Shown: positions 9,184 through 17,137, counted from the first letter of the stretch. The stretch: DNA of 64,000 nucleotides from Agrococcus terreus (GCF_014645235.1 NZ_BMLM01000001.1:1302001-1366000), one strand, 5' to 3'. Numbers and translations: made by a program. Notes: generated by a model not told the origin, from the letters alone.

Positions 9184-9221
9184 TCATCACCCGTGCCGTC
9201 TCGCAACGAGGAAGGCACAGC

Positions 9222-9842
9222 ATGACCACCACCGCACCCGCGGCCACCACGGCCGCCCGCTCCCGCACGAGCCGCTGGCGCGTCGTCGACATCGTCGTCG
9301 CCGCGGTCCTCGGCGTCGCGACGGGCCTCCTGTTCGTCGTCTGGAACGGCATCGGCTACGCCTGGTTCGAGGGCCTCCAGGCCCTCACGCCCGGCTTCGG
9401 CGGCCTCGCCGTGGGCATCTGGCTCATCGGCGGCGTGCTCGGCGGCCTCATCATCCGCAAGCCCGGCGCGGCGCTCTTCGTCGAGCTGCTCGCCGCGACC
9501 GTCTCGATGCTGCTGGGCAGCCAGTGGTCGATCGAGACCGTCTACTCCGGCATCGCGCAGGGCCTCGGCGCCGAGCTCGTGTTCGCCGCCATGGCGTACC
9601 GCCGGTTCGGCCTCCCCACGGCGATGCTCGCGGGTGTCGGCGCGGCCGTCGCGGCCTGGACGCTCGAGCTGTTCCTCTCGGCGAACCTCGCGAAGGGGGC
9701 GGAGTTCCTGGCCATCTACCTGGGCAGCGTCGTCGTGTCGGGCGCGATCCTCGCCGGCCTCGTCGGCTGGCTGCTCACGCGCGCGCTCGCCGCGACCGGC
9801 GTGCTCGACCGCTTCGCCTCGGGCCGCGCGCGCCGCAGGTGA
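9222..9842 (+). CDS. ykoE: ECF transporter substrate-binding (S) component, YkoE family
   Basis: The membrane S component of an ECF importer for a thiamine precursor (YkoE systems take up hydroxymethylpyrimidine or thiamine). The 206-residue protein has about six hydrophobic helices and the YkoE-type segments FVVWNGIGYAWF, TPGFGGLAVGIWLIGGVLGG and LGSQWSIETVYSGIAQGLGAE. The ATG is preceded by a GAGGAAGG site. The upstream TPP riboswitch and downstream ATPase and EcfT genes fix the role. Confidence 0.93.
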   Translation: MTTTAPAATTAARSRTSRWRVVDIVVAAVLGVATGLLFVVWNGIGYAWFEGLQALTPGFGGLAVGIWLIGGVLGGLIIRKPGAALFVELLAATVSMLLGSQWSIETVYSGIAQGLGAELVFAAMAYRRFGLPTAMLAGVGAAVAAWTLELFLSANLAKGAEFLAIYLGSVVVSGAILAGLVGWLLTRALAATGVLDRFASGRARRR

Positions 9843-11323
9843 CCGGCTCCCGCATCCGCGCCCGCGGATGGGGCTGGCAGCACGCGGGGCGCGACGCCGC
9901 CGCCGTCGCCGGGCTCGACCTCGACGTCGAGCCCGGCGAGCGGCTGCTGCTGCTCGGCCCCTCGGGCGCGGGCAAGTCGACGCTCCTCTCGGCGCTCGCC
10001 GGCGTGCTCGGCGGCGACGAGGAGGGCGACGAGACGGGCGAGCTCGCCGTCGACGGCGCGCATCCGTCGACGCTGCGCGGCACGGCGGGCCTCGTGCTGC
10101 AGGACCCGCAGGCGAACACGATCCTGTCGCGCGTCGGCGACGACGTGGCCTTCGGCTGCGAGAACCTCGCGGTGCCGCGCGACGAGATCTGGCGCCGCGT
10201 CGCCGATGCGCTCGACGCCGTCGGCCTCGACGTCGCGCTCGACCGCTCGACCGCCGCGCTGTCGGGCGGCCAGCGCCAGCGCCTCGCCCTCGCGGGCGTG
10301 CTGGCGATGCGGCCAGGGCTCATCCTGCTCGACGAGCCGACCGCCAACCTCGACCCCGAGGGCGTCGTGGAGGTGCGGGATGCGGTCGCGCGCGTCGCCG
10401 CCGAGACGGGCGCGACGCTCGTCGTCGTCGAGCACCGCGTCGACACCTGGCTGCCGGTGGTCGACCGCGTCGTCGTGCTCGCGCCCGGCGGCGGCGCGAT
10501 CGCCGACGGCACGCCCGACGCGGTGCTCGGCGCCCACGGGGCGGCGCTCGCCGCGCAGGGCGTGTGGGTGCCCGGCATCCCGATCGACGTGCCCCGGCCC
10601 GAGCGCCGGCCCGGCCCCGCGCTGCTCGTCGCCGACGGGCTCCGATCCGGCCGCCGCGTCGCCGTGCACGCGCCCGTCTCGCTCGAGGTCGCGGCGGGGG
10701 AGGCGCTGGCCGTGACCGGCCCGAACGGCGCCGGCAAGTCGACCCTCGCCCTCACGCTCGCCGGCCTCCTGCCGCCCGTCGACGGCTCGCTCGCGGCCAC
10801 CGAGGCGCTGCGCGGCGGGAACCTCGCCGAGCCCGCGCCCGTCCGCTGGCGCCCCAAGCAGCTCGCCACCCGCATCGGCACCGTCTTCCAGCAGCCCGAG
10901 CACCAGTTCGTGGCGCCGCGCGTGCGCGACGAGGTGGCCGCGGGCCTCCGCGCCCTCCGCCGCCCCGAGGCCGAGGTCGCCGCGACCGTCGACGGCCTGC
11001 TCGCGGCGCTGCGCCTCGACGCGCTCGCCGACGCGAACCCGTTCACCCTCTCGGGCGGCGAGCAGCGGCGGCTCTCCGTCGCCACGGTGCTCGCGCCCGC
11101 GCCGCGCCTCGTCGTGCTCGACGAGCCCACCTTCGGCCAGGACCGCCGCACCTGGGCCGAGCTCGTGCGCCTCATCGCCGAGCTCGTCGACGAGCGCGGC
11201 TGCGCCGTCGTGGCCGTCACGCACGACGCCGACGTCGTGCGCATCCTCGGCGACCGGATCCTCCGCCTCGACGCTGCGGACGGCCTCGAAGGAAGCGGGA
11301 CCGCGCGGGGAGCCGCCGCGTGA
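9839..11323 (+). CDS. ykoD: ECF transporter ATPase with two fused ABC domains, YkoD type
   Basis: Energy-coupling ATPase of the thiamine-precursor importer, with both EcfA halves in one 494-residue chain. The first domain has Walker A GPSGAGKST (residues 40-48), signature LSGGQRQR and Walker B ILLDEPT. The second has GPNGAGKST near residue 294, LSGGEQRR and LVVLDEPT. The frame is open upstream, but a GTG overlapping the ykoE stop (GTGA) gives the natural N-terminus VTGSRIRARGWGW. Confidence 0.93.
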   Translation: MTGSRIRARGWGWQHAGRDAAAVAGLDLDVEPGERLLLLGPSGAGKSTLLSALAGVLGGDEEGDETGELAVDGAHPSTLRGTAGLVLQDPQANTILSRVGDDVAFGCENLAVPRDEIWRRVADALDAVGLDVALDRSTAALSGGQRQRLALAGVLAMRPGLILLDEPTANLDPEGVVEVRDAVARVAAETGATLVVVEHRVDTWLPVVDRVVVLAPGGGAIADGTPDAVLGAHGAALAAQGVWVPGIPIDVPRPERRPGPALLVADGLRSGRRVAVHAPVSLEVAAGEALAVTGPNGAGKSTLALTLAGLLPPVDGSLAATEALRGGNLAEPAPVRWRPKQLATRIGTVFQQPEHQFVAPRVRDEVAAGLRALRRPEAEVAATVDGLLAALRLDALADANPFTLSGGEQRRLSVATVLAPAPRLVVLDEPTFGQDRRTWAELVRLIAELVDERGCAVVAVTHDADVVRILGDRILRLDAADGLEGSGTARGAAA

Positions 11324-12126
11324 CCGCCGTCGCGCGCGCCGCGCAGCGCACCCCGCCGCTCGAGCGCGTCAATCCCGTCACGCCGTTCGCGGCCGCGGTG
11401 CTCTACTCCATCCCGATGCTGCTCACCGTCGACGTCGTGAGCGCCGCCGTCGCGCTCGCCGCGTGGCTCGTGGTCTTCGCCGCCGCCGGCATCGGCCCGC
11501 GCACGATCCTCCGCCGCTCCTGGCCGCTGCTCCTCGCCGCGCCGCTCTCGGCGGTGAGCATGCTCCTGTACGCCGAGCCGTCCGGCCGCGTCCACGCGCA
11601 GGTGTGGCTCGCGACCATCAGCGACGGCTCCATCGAGCTCGCCTCGGCGATCCTGCTGCGCGTGCTCGCCATCGGCGTGCCGACGCTCGTCGGCATCGTC
11701 GGCGTCGACCCCACGCGGCTCGCCGACGGCCTCGCGCAGGTCGCGCACCTCCCGCACCGATTCGTGCTCGCCGCGCTCGCCGGCGTGCGCCTCTTCGGCG
11801 TGCTCGAGGAGGACTGGCGGCAGATCGCGCTCGCGCGCCGCGCCCGCGGCCTCGGCGACACCGGGCGCATCCGCCGCCTCCTGCAGGCCGCGTTCGCGCT
11901 GCTCGTCGTGGCGCTCCGCCGCGGCGGCACCCTCGCCACCGCCATGGAGGCCCGCGGCTTCGGCGGGCCGCAGGAAGGCCGCGCCGAGCGCACCTGGGCC
12001 CGGCCCTCCACGCTCTCGCGCGCCGATCTCGTGCTCGTCCTCCTCGCGCTCGCCGTCGCGGCGCTCGCCATCGGGGCCTCGGTGGCGGCAGGATCGTTCC
12101 GACCACCGTGGGCGGCCCACCTGTGA
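11320..12126 (+). CDS. ykoC: ECF transporter transmembrane (T) component, YkoC type
   Basis: The EcfT membrane scaffold that couples the ATPase to YkoE. It has 268 residues with several hydrophobic helices and the two coupling-helix motifs: ARRARGLG and AMEARGFG. The GTG start overlaps the ykoD stop by 4 bp, and its own stop overlaps the next gene by 4 bp. The large open frame upstream is a shadow of ykoD. Confidence 0.92.
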   Translation: MTAVARAAQRTPPLERVNPVTPFAAAVLYSIPMLLTVDVVSAAVALAAWLVVFAAAGIGPRTILRRSWPLLLAAPLSAVSMLLYAEPSGRVHAQVWLATISDGSIELASAILLRVLAIGVPTLVGIVGVDPTRLADGLAQVAHLPHRFVLAALAGVRLFGVLEEDWRQIALARRARGLGDTGRIRRLLQAAFALLVVALRRGGTLATAMEARGFGGPQEGRAERTWARPSTLSRADLVLVLLALAVAALAIGASVAAGSFRPPWAAHL

Positions 12127-12629
12127 CCGACGGGACGAGGGGAGCGGAGCGGATGCACGAGATCCTCTGCATCGTCGACGGCCGATCCGGGTCGGGCAAG
12201 ACGCGCCTCGCCCAGGCCCTGGCCGCCGAGCTCGGCGCCCGGGTCGTGCACATGGACGACCTCTACGCCGGCTGGCACGGCCTCGCGACCGGCTCGCGGC
12301 TGCTCGAGCGCGGCATCCTCGCGCCGCTCGCGGCGGGCCAAGAGGCGGTCTGGCGGCGCTGGGACTGGGCGGAGGGCGACTGGGGCCCCGAGGACCGCGC
12401 CCGGCCGGGCGACCGGCTCGTCGTCGAGGGCTGCGGCTCGCTCACCCTCGCGTCGCGCGAGCACGCGGCGCGCGCCATCTGGCTCGATGCCCCCGAGGAC
12501 GTGCGGCGCGCCCGCGCCCTCGAGCGGGACGGCGAGGACGCCTGGTGGGACCTGTGGCGCGAGCAGGAGGATGCGCACATCGCCGCGAACGACCCCGCGG
12601 CGCTCGCCGACGAGGTGCGTCGCACCTGA
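12123..12629 (+). CDS. P-loop nucleoside/uridine kinase-like protein
   Basis: A 168-residue P-loop kinase related to small uridine/nucleoside kinase-like proteins. Walker A is GRSGSGKT (residues 20-27 from the GTG start), followed by VVHMDDLYAGW (a DD motif typical of nucleoside kinases), VVEGCGSL and IWLDAPEDVRRARALERDG (lid region). Coupling to ykoC by GTGA favours the GTG at 12123; an ATG at 12153 with GGAGCGG before it is an alternative. Its place inside a TPP-riboswitch operon suggests a role in salvaging the imported precursor, but the family is not ThiD, ThiM or ThiN, so this is inference. Confidence 0.75.
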   Translation: MTDGTRGAERMHEILCIVDGRSGSGKTRLAQALAAELGARVVHMDDLYAGWHGLATGSRLLERGILAPLAAGQEAVWRRWDWAEGDWGPEDRARPGDRLVVEGCGSLTLASREHAARAIWLDAPEDVRRARALERDGEDAWWDLWREQEDAHIAANDPAALADEVRRT

Positions 12630-12668
12630 GCCTGGACGGCCACCGTGGGCGGTCATGGCGGGCGGGCG

Positions 12669-12674
12669 TAGTCT
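12669..12674 (+). promoter_or_regulatory. -10 hexamer for the alcohol dehydrogenase gene
   Basis: TAGTCT predicts transcription from about 12681, giving a leader of about 64 nt that carries an AGGAGG Shine-Dalgarno site at 12735-12740. Confidence 0.45.
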
Positions 12675-12744
12675 GACCGCCGGCGCCGATGCCGCGCCCG
12701 ATCGAGCCGCGTGCTCGTCCCCGTCTCACCACCCAGGAGGCACC

Positions 12745-13809
12745 ATGCCCATCCCTACGAAGGCCCTGCAGAAGACCGGCCCCGACCAGCCGTACCGCGT
12801 CGCGACCATCGAGCGCCGCGACCCGCGCCCGAACGACGTCGTCATCGCCATCAAGGCCGCCGGCATCTGCCACTCCGACATCCACACCATCCGCGACGAG
12901 TGGGGCAAGGCGCCCTTCCCGCTCACCGTCGGTCACGAGATCGCGGGCGTCGTCGAGGCCGTCGGCGACGCCGTCACGAAGCACGCCGTCGGCGACCGCG
13001 TGGGCGTCGGCTGCCTCGTGGACTCGTGCGGCGAGTGCGAGCAGTGCCGGAACGACGAGGAGCAGGACTGCCTGAACGGCAACGTCGGCACCTACGCCTC
13101 CGTCGACCGCGACGGCTCGATCACGCAGGGCGGCTACGCCGAGAAGGTCGTCGTCGACGAGCGCTTCGTGCTCTCGATCCCCGAGGGCATCGAGCTCGAC
13201 GTCGCCGCGCCGCTGCTGTGCGCCGGCATCACGCTCTACTCGCCCATCGACCGCTGGGGCGTCGGCGAGGGCACGAAGGTCGCCGTCGTCGGCCTCGGCG
13301 GCCTCGGCCACATGGGCGTGCAGCTCTCGGCCGCGAAGGGCGCCGACGTCACCGTGCTCTCGCGCTCGCTCGCCAAGGAGGAGCTCGCGAAGGAGCTCGG
13401 CGCCGCGCGCGTCGTCGCCACCGGCGAGGAGGGCTGGGCGGAGGCCCACAAGGGCGAGTTCGACGTCATCCTCAACACGGTGAGCGCCGACCTCGACCTC
13501 GGCACGTACCTCTCGATCCTCAAGCCGCACGGCGCGATGGTGAACGTGGGCCTGCCGCCCGAGCCGCAGCAGCTGCACCTCGGCGCCCTCATCGGCGGCG
13601 GCAAGGTGCTCGCCGGCTCGAACATCGGCGGCATCCGCCAGACGCAGGAGATGCTCGACTTCTGCGCCGAGCACGGCATCGGCGCCGTCATCGAGAAGAT
13701 CGGCGTCGACGACGTGGACGCGGCCTACGACCGGGTCGTCGACGGCGACGTGCGCTTCCGCTTCGTCATCGACACCGCGACGTTCGCCGACGCGGAGGCC
13801 GTGGCCTAG
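12745..13809 (+). CDS. Zinc-dependent NAD(P)-dependent alcohol dehydrogenase
   Basis: Medium-chain dehydrogenase of 354 residues, closest in look to YahK/CAD-type aldehyde reductases. Catalytic zinc ligands are Cys42 (in GICHSD) and His64-Glu65 (in GHEIAG). The structural zinc lobe has Cys95, Cys98, Cys101 and Cys109. The Rossmann motif is VVGLGGLGHMG. It probably reduces aldehydes or oxidises alcohols broadly; the specific substrate is not readable. The ATG has a perfect AGGAGG 4 nt upstream. Confidence 0.9.
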   Translation: MPIPTKALQKTGPDQPYRVATIERRDPRPNDVVIAIKAAGICHSDIHTIRDEWGKAPFPLTVGHEIAGVVEAVGDAVTKHAVGDRVGVGCLVDSCGECEQCRNDEEQDCLNGNVGTYASVDRDGSITQGGYAEKVVVDERFVLSIPEGIELDVAAPLLCAGITLYSPIDRWGVGEGTKVAVVGLGGLGHMGVQLSAAKGADVTVLSRSLAKEELAKELGAARVVATGEEGWAEAHKGEFDVILNTVSADLDLGTYLSILKPHGAMVNVGLPPEPQQLHLGALIGGGKVLAGSNIGGIRQTQEMLDFCAEHGIGAVIEKIGVDDVDAAYDRVVDGDVRFRFVIDTATFADAEAVA

Positions 13810-13822
13810 CCCGTCCGACCGT

Positions 13823-13861
13823 CGGGGCCCCGCTGCGCGAGCGATCGCCGGCGGGGCCCCG
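13823..13861. terminator. Bidirectional terminator between convergent genes
   Basis: An 11-bp perfect stem CGGGGCCCCGC / GCGGGGCCCCG with a 17-nt loop sits between the alcohol dehydrogenase stop and the stop of the leftward peptidase gene, which it touches. Confidence 0.7.
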
Positions 13862-14212
13862 CTACGCCCAGCCCAGCTCGTGCAGCTGCTCGTCGTCGAT
13901 GCCGTAGAAGTGCGCGATCTCGTGCACGAGCGTCGTGCGCACCTCGTCGCGCAGCTCCTCCTCGGTGTCGCAGGCGTCGAGGTGGGGGAGGCGATAGACC
14001 ATGATGCGGTCGGGCAGCTCGCCGAAGCCGTACTGCCCCCGGTCGGTGATCGCGACGCCCTCGTAGAGCCCCATGAGGTCCTCGTCGGGGTGCTCGTCCT
14101 CGACGAGGAACACGACGTTCTCGAGCCCGTCGACGATCTCGTCCTCGAGGCCGTCGAGCACCTCCGTGACGAGCGCCTCGAACGCCTCCGCGGTCATCTC
14201 CATGCCGTCCAT
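13862..14212 (-). CDS. Small zincin-like metallopeptidase family protein
   Basis: A 116-residue protein of the DUF1025/MMP-like actinobacterial metallopeptidase family. The zinc motif HEIAH (His97, Glu98, His101) lies in TTLVHEIAHFYGIDDEQL, and the upstream ITDRGQYGFGELPDRIMVYRLP strand is typical. No signal peptide is present. The frame opens 14 codons earlier, but MDGMEMTAEAF is the usual start; the later ATG (MTAEAF), with GGAG before it, is also possible. Substrate unknown. Confidence 0.82.
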   Translation of the reverse strand: MDGMEMTAEAFEALVTEVLDGLEDEIVDGLENVVFLVEDEHPDEDLMGLYEGVAITDRGQYGFGELPDRIMVYRLPHLDACDTEEELRDEVRTTLVHEIAHFYGIDDEQLHELGWA

Positions 14213-14256
14213 CCTCGCGCCTGGCGGACGACGGGAGGCTGAGGCCCGACGCACGA

Positions 14257-14275
14257 GCAGGTTAGGGCACCCTTA
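14257..14275 (+). promoter_or_regulatory. Candidate iron box (DtxR/IdeR-type operator)
   Basis: The 19-mer beginning GCAGGTTAGGGCACC matches the consensus TTAGGTTAGGCTCACCTAA at 12 positions, including AGGTTAGG and CCT-A. It covers the -35 position of the siderophore-interacting gene (TTAGGG at 14262-14267, 17 bp before the TACGCT at 14285-14290). Binding by an iron-dependent repressor is inferred from this position and from the gene's function. Confidence 0.5.
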
Positions 14276-14284
14276 CCCCGGTGC

Positions 14285-14290
14285 TACGCT
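14285..14290 (+). promoter_or_regulatory. -10 hexamer for the siderophore-interacting protein gene
   Basis: TACGCT lies 9 nt before the ATG, so the 5' leader would be only about 3 nt. Confidence 0.5.
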
Positions 14291-14299
14291 GGCGCCGAC

Positions 14300-15154
14300 A
14301 TGAGCATCGCGACCGAGCCCCGTCCCGTCCCCGCCCCGCGCCCGCCGCGGCCGCAGCACGTGCTGGAGGTCCTCTCGACCGAACGGCTCACCCCGCGCAT
14401 GGTGCGGCTCCGGCTCGGCGGCGAGGGCTTCGCGACGTTCGCGCCGAACGCGTGGAGCGATGCGTACGTGAAGCTCGTCTTCGTGCCGGCCGAGCTCGGG
14501 CTCGAGCCGCCGTACGACCTCGCCCACCTGCGCGAGACGCTGCCGCCCGAGCAGCGCCCGGTAACGCGCACGTACTCGGTTCGGGCGGTCGAGGAGCACG
14601 CGATCGTGCTCGACTTCGTGGTCCACGGCGACGAGGGGCTCGCGGGCCCATGGGCCGCCGCGGCGCAGCCGGGCGATCGCATCGCGCTGCACGGCCCCGG
14701 CGGCGGCTACGCGCCGGATGCGGAGGCCGACCACCACCTGCTCGTGGGCGACGAGTCGGCCCTCCCGGCGATCTCGGCGGCGCTCGAGGCGCTGTCCGCC
14801 GACGCGCGCGGCGTCGCGCTCGTCGAGGTGCACGACGCCGACGACGAGCTCGCGATCGCGCATCCCGCGGGCGTCGAGCTGCGCTGGATCCACCGCGGCG
14901 CCCCGTCGCCCGCGACCGTGCCGACGCTCGCCGAGGCGGTCGCCGCGCTCGAGTGGCCCGAAGGGCGCGTGCAGGCGTTCGTGCACGGCGAGCGCGAGTC
15001 GGTCAAGGCGCTCCGCGACGTGCTGTTCCAGCAGCGCGGCCTCTCGCGCGGCCAGGTCTCGATCTCGGGCTACTGGGCGCTCGGGCGCACCGAGGATCGC
15101 TTCCAGGCCGAGAAGCGCGAGCCGATCGGCGTCATACTCCCGCCGGAGGCCTGA
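14300..15154 (+). CDS. Siderophore-interacting protein (FAD-dependent ferric reductase)
   Basis: A 284-residue flavoprotein of the ViuB/SIP family that uses NAD(P)H to reduce ferric-siderophore and release iron in the cytoplasm. The FAD-binding motif RTYSVR is at residues 90-95, followed by the GDRIALHGPGG loop, the GDESALPAI NAD(P)-binding start, and the C-terminal ISGYWALGRTEDRFQAEKRE, which is a family hallmark. A candidate iron box overlaps its -35. It is followed, with a TGATG junction, by a DUF3253 gene. Confidence 0.9.
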   Translation: MSIATEPRPVPAPRPPRPQHVLEVLSTERLTPRMVRLRLGGEGFATFAPNAWSDAYVKLVFVPAELGLEPPYDLAHLRETLPPEQRPVTRTYSVRAVEEHAIVLDFVVHGDEGLAGPWAAAAQPGDRIALHGPGGGYAPDAEADHHLLVGDESALPAISAALEALSADARGVALVEVHDADDELAIAHPAGVELRWIHRGAPSPATVPTLAEAVAALEWPEGRVQAFVHGERESVKALRDVLFQQRGLSRGQVSISGYWALGRTEDRFQAEKREPIGVILPPEA

Positions 15155-15408
15155 TGGGCGACGGCGACGCGATGGAGCAGGCCATCCTCGCGCTGCTCGC
15201 CGAGCGCCGCGAGGGCGCCACGACCTGCCCGAGCGACGCCGCGCGGCGCGTCGGCGGCGACGACGAGGCCGACTGGCGGCCGCTCATGGACGAGGCGCGG
15301 GCCGCGGCCGCTCGGCTCGTCGAGCGCGGCGAGGTCGTCATCACGCAGAGGGGCGAGGTCGTCGACCTCGCGACGGCGCGCGGGCCCATCCGCATCCGCC
15401 GCGCCTGA
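15154..15408 (+). CDS. DUF3253 domain-containing protein
   Basis: An 84-residue protein with the DUF3253 pattern: ILALLAERREGATTCPSDAA, then WRPLMDEARAAAARLVERGEV, then ITQRGEVVDLATARGPIRIR. The arrangement resembles a small winged-helix domain, but no function is established. Its ATG shares one base with the stop of the siderophore-interacting gene, so it is probably co-expressed under iron control. Confidence 0.85.
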   Translation: MGDGDAMEQAILALLAERREGATTCPSDAARRVGGDDEADWRPLMDEARAAAARLVERGEVVITQRGEVVDLATARGPIRIRRA

Positions 15409-15458
15409 GCGGCCCGCCCGCACGGCGCACGTCCAGCGACGACCGTCACCATGGGGCC

Positions 15459-15590
15459 ATGCGCCACCTCTGGAACCGAGTGCTGAGCATCGTCGTGAAC
15501 ACCGTCGCCGGCTTCGTCGCGATCCCGGGTGCCCACGCGATCGTGGACGTCGGCCCCGAGGGCGAGCGACCGCGACGCCGTCGTCGCTGA
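15459..15590 (+). CDS. Hypothetical 43-residue small protein
   Basis: A short frame encodes MRHLWNRVLSIVVNTVAG..., a hydrophobic segment of about 24 residues, and a tail GEGERP-like region ending in five arginines. Third positions are almost all G or C, as in neighbouring real genes. A CACCAT hexamer ends 6 nt before the ATG, the same spacing as the leaderless genes here; no Shine-Dalgarno site exists. I do not recognise the family, and the frame could still be chance. Confidence 0.4.
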   Translation: MRHLWNRVLSIVVNTVAGFVAIPGAHAIVDVGPEGERPRRRRR

Positions 15591-15618
15591 CCCGGAGGAC
15601 GCCGCCCGAGCACGACGA

Positions 15619-15642
15619 AGCCCCGGTCTCTCGACCGGGGCT
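15619..15642. terminator. Hairpin terminator downstream of tRNA-His / small ORF
   Basis: A perfect 10-bp stem AGCCCCGGTC / GACCGGGGCT with loop TCTC lies 7 bp beyond the 3' CCA of the leftward tRNA-His and 29 bp after the rightward small ORF. It can serve both. Confidence 0.7.
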
Positions 15643-15651
15643 CCTGACTGG

Positions 15652-15725
15652 GGTGAGTAACGGGGCTTGAACCCGCGGCCTCCTCGACCACAACGAGGCG
15701 CTCTACCAACTGAGCTATACCCACC
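15652..15725 (-). tRNA. tRNA-His (GTG)
   Basis: The minus strand folds as a cloverleaf: acceptor GTGGGTA / TACTCAC, D-arm GCTC...GAGC, anticodon stem CCTCG / CGAGG around loop TTGTGGT (anticodon GTG), and T-arm GCGGG-TTCAAGC-CCCGT. The histidine-specific extra G(-1) at 15725 faces C73 at 15652. CCA is encoded (15649-15651). A TATGCT hexamer at 15769-15774 is a candidate promoter. Confidence 0.95.
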
Positions 15726-15768
15726 ATGGCCCTATGCAGGGCCTCGTGCGCCGGAGCGCAACCAGAAC

Positions 15769-15774
15769 AGCATA
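15769..15774 (-). promoter_or_regulatory. Candidate -10 for tRNA-His
   Basis: TATGCT on the minus strand, about 44 bp upstream of the tRNA 5' end; no clear -35. The long 5' leader would need RNase P processing, as is normal. Confidence 0.35.
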
Positions 15775-15819
15775 CGACATCCCGGGCCCCTCCGACGACA
15801 CGGCGGGCGCGTGCCGCGG

Positions 15820-16443
15820 TCAGCCGGGCAGGTGCTCCGCGAAGCCCTCCGAGACCTCGGCCGAGATCGCCTGTAGCTCCTCGCTCGTGCGGTCGGCGGC
15901 GTCGCCGAAGAGCGCGGCGCGGTAGTAGCGCAGCTCGCGGATCGACTCGAGGATGTCGGCGAGCGCGCGGTGCCCGCCGGCCTTCACGGGCGCCTGGAAG
16001 TAGGCGCGCGGCGCCCAGCGACGGGCGAGCTCCTTGATGCTCGAGACGTCGATCGAGCGGTAGTGGAGGTAGCCGTCGAGCGCGGGCATGGAGCGGGCGA
16101 GGAACATCCGGTCGGTGCCGATGGTGTTGCCGCCGAGCGGTGCGCTGCGCTCGAGCGGCACGAAGCGCTGCACGTACTCGAGCACGCGCAGCTCGGCCTC
16201 GGCGACGCTCACGCCGTGCGGGATCTCCTGGTCGAGGCCGCTCGTCGCGTGCATGGTGCGCACGAAGTCGCCCATGTGCTCGAGCGCGGCGTCGCTCGCG
16301 CGGATGACGATCTGGAGGCCCGGGTCGAGCACCCGCAGCTCGAAGTCGGTGACGACGACCGCCACCTCGACGAGCTCGTCGATCGACGGGTCGAGGCCCG
16401 TCATCTCGCAGTCGATCCACACGATCCGGTCCGCAGCAGCCAC
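15820..16443 (-). CDS. orn: Oligoribonuclease
   Basis: A DEDDh 3'-5' exonuclease of 207 residues that degrades 2-5-nt RNA fragments (nanoRNA) and, in many bacteria, linear pGpG. Exo I is VWIDCEMTGLD (Asp11, Glu13), and Exo III includes GGHRALADI with the catalytic His and Asp. Length and order are normal. The GTG start follows TAGGGT by 6 nt (leaderless). Confidence 0.95.
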   Translation of the reverse strand: MAAADRIVWIDCEMTGLDPSIDELVEVAVVVTDFELRVLDPGLQIVIRASDAALEHMGDFVRTMHATSGLDQEIPHGVSVAEAELRVLEYVQRFVPLERSAPLGGNTIGTDRMFLARSMPALDGYLHYRSIDVSSIKELARRWAPRAYFQAPVKAGGHRALADILESIRELRYYRAALFGDAADRTSEELQAISAEVSEGFAEHLPG

Positions 16444-16449
16444 GCGACG

Positions 16450-16455
16450 ACCCTA
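16450..16455 (-). promoter_or_regulatory. -10 hexamer of a leaderless promoter (orn)
   Basis: TAGGGT on the minus strand, 6 nt, then GTG. Confidence 0.6.
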
Positions 16456-16480
16456 CTGCGCCCCGCCCACGGCGGACGCG

Positions 16481-17131
16481 TCAGCCCAGGGCGGCGAGGA
16501 TCTCGTCGGGGGAGACATCGGCGAGGGTGCCGAGGGTGCGCTCCGCCGGCACTGGCGCGTGGGCGAGCTGCGTGGTGAGGAACCAGAGCCGGGCGCCGGC
16601 GGCCACGGCCGACCGCGCCCCGGATCCGGAGTCCTCGAACGCGATCGAGCGGGATGCGTCGGCCCCCAGCCGCGCGATCGCGGTCGCGTAGGGCTCGGGG
16701 TCGGGCTTCGATCGCTCGACGTCGTCGGCGGAGACGGCGAAGCGCAGCGCCCCGGCGGGCGCCGCGGCGAGCAGCGCCTGCGCGTTCACCGACGCGGCGT
16801 TCGTCACGAGCGCGGCGGGCACGCCGAGCTCGGCGACGCGCTCGAGCAGGCGCAGGCTGCCCGGCAGCCAGGGCACGTCGTCGCGCACCTCGTCGGCCAC
16901 GTCGCCCGCGACCCGGGCGATGATCGCGGCGAGCTCGAGCGCCGCGCCGCGCTCGCGCATGACCGCCGCCCACTCCTCCATGGGGCGCCCCGTGGTCCAG
17001 TGGCAGTCCTCGGCCGTCCAGGCGAAGCCCTGCTCGCGGGCGAAGCCGCGCATCCGCTCGTGCCAGATCGGCTCCGAGTCCACGAGGGTGCCGTCCATGT
17101 CGAGCAGGAGCGCGGCGGGGCGAGCGTGCAT
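16481..17131 (-). CDS. HAD-superfamily phosphatase (beta-phosphoglucomutase-like subfamily)
   Basis: A 216-residue HAD hydrolase. Motif I is LLLDMDGTLVDSEP (Asp11 nucleophile, Asp13), motif II is ALVTNA, motif III is the Lys in ERSKPDPEPY, and motif IV is IAFEDSGSG. The four-helix cap between motifs I and II marks it as the type that acts on small phosphate esters (phosphoglycolate or sugar phosphates). The exact substrate is not readable. It is probably leaderless (CAGGCT, 6 nt, ATG). Confidence 0.88.
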   Translation of the reverse strand: MHARPAALLLDMDGTLVDSEPIWHERMRGFAREQGFAWTAEDCHWTTGRPMEEWAAVMRERGAALELAAIIARVAGDVADEVRDDVPWLPGSLRLLERVAELGVPAALVTNAASVNAQALLAAAPAGALRFAVSADDVERSKPDPEPYATAIARLGADASRSIAFEDSGSGARSAVAAGARLWFLTTQLAHAPVPAERTLGTLADVSPDEILAALG

Positions 17132-17137
17132 GTGGAC

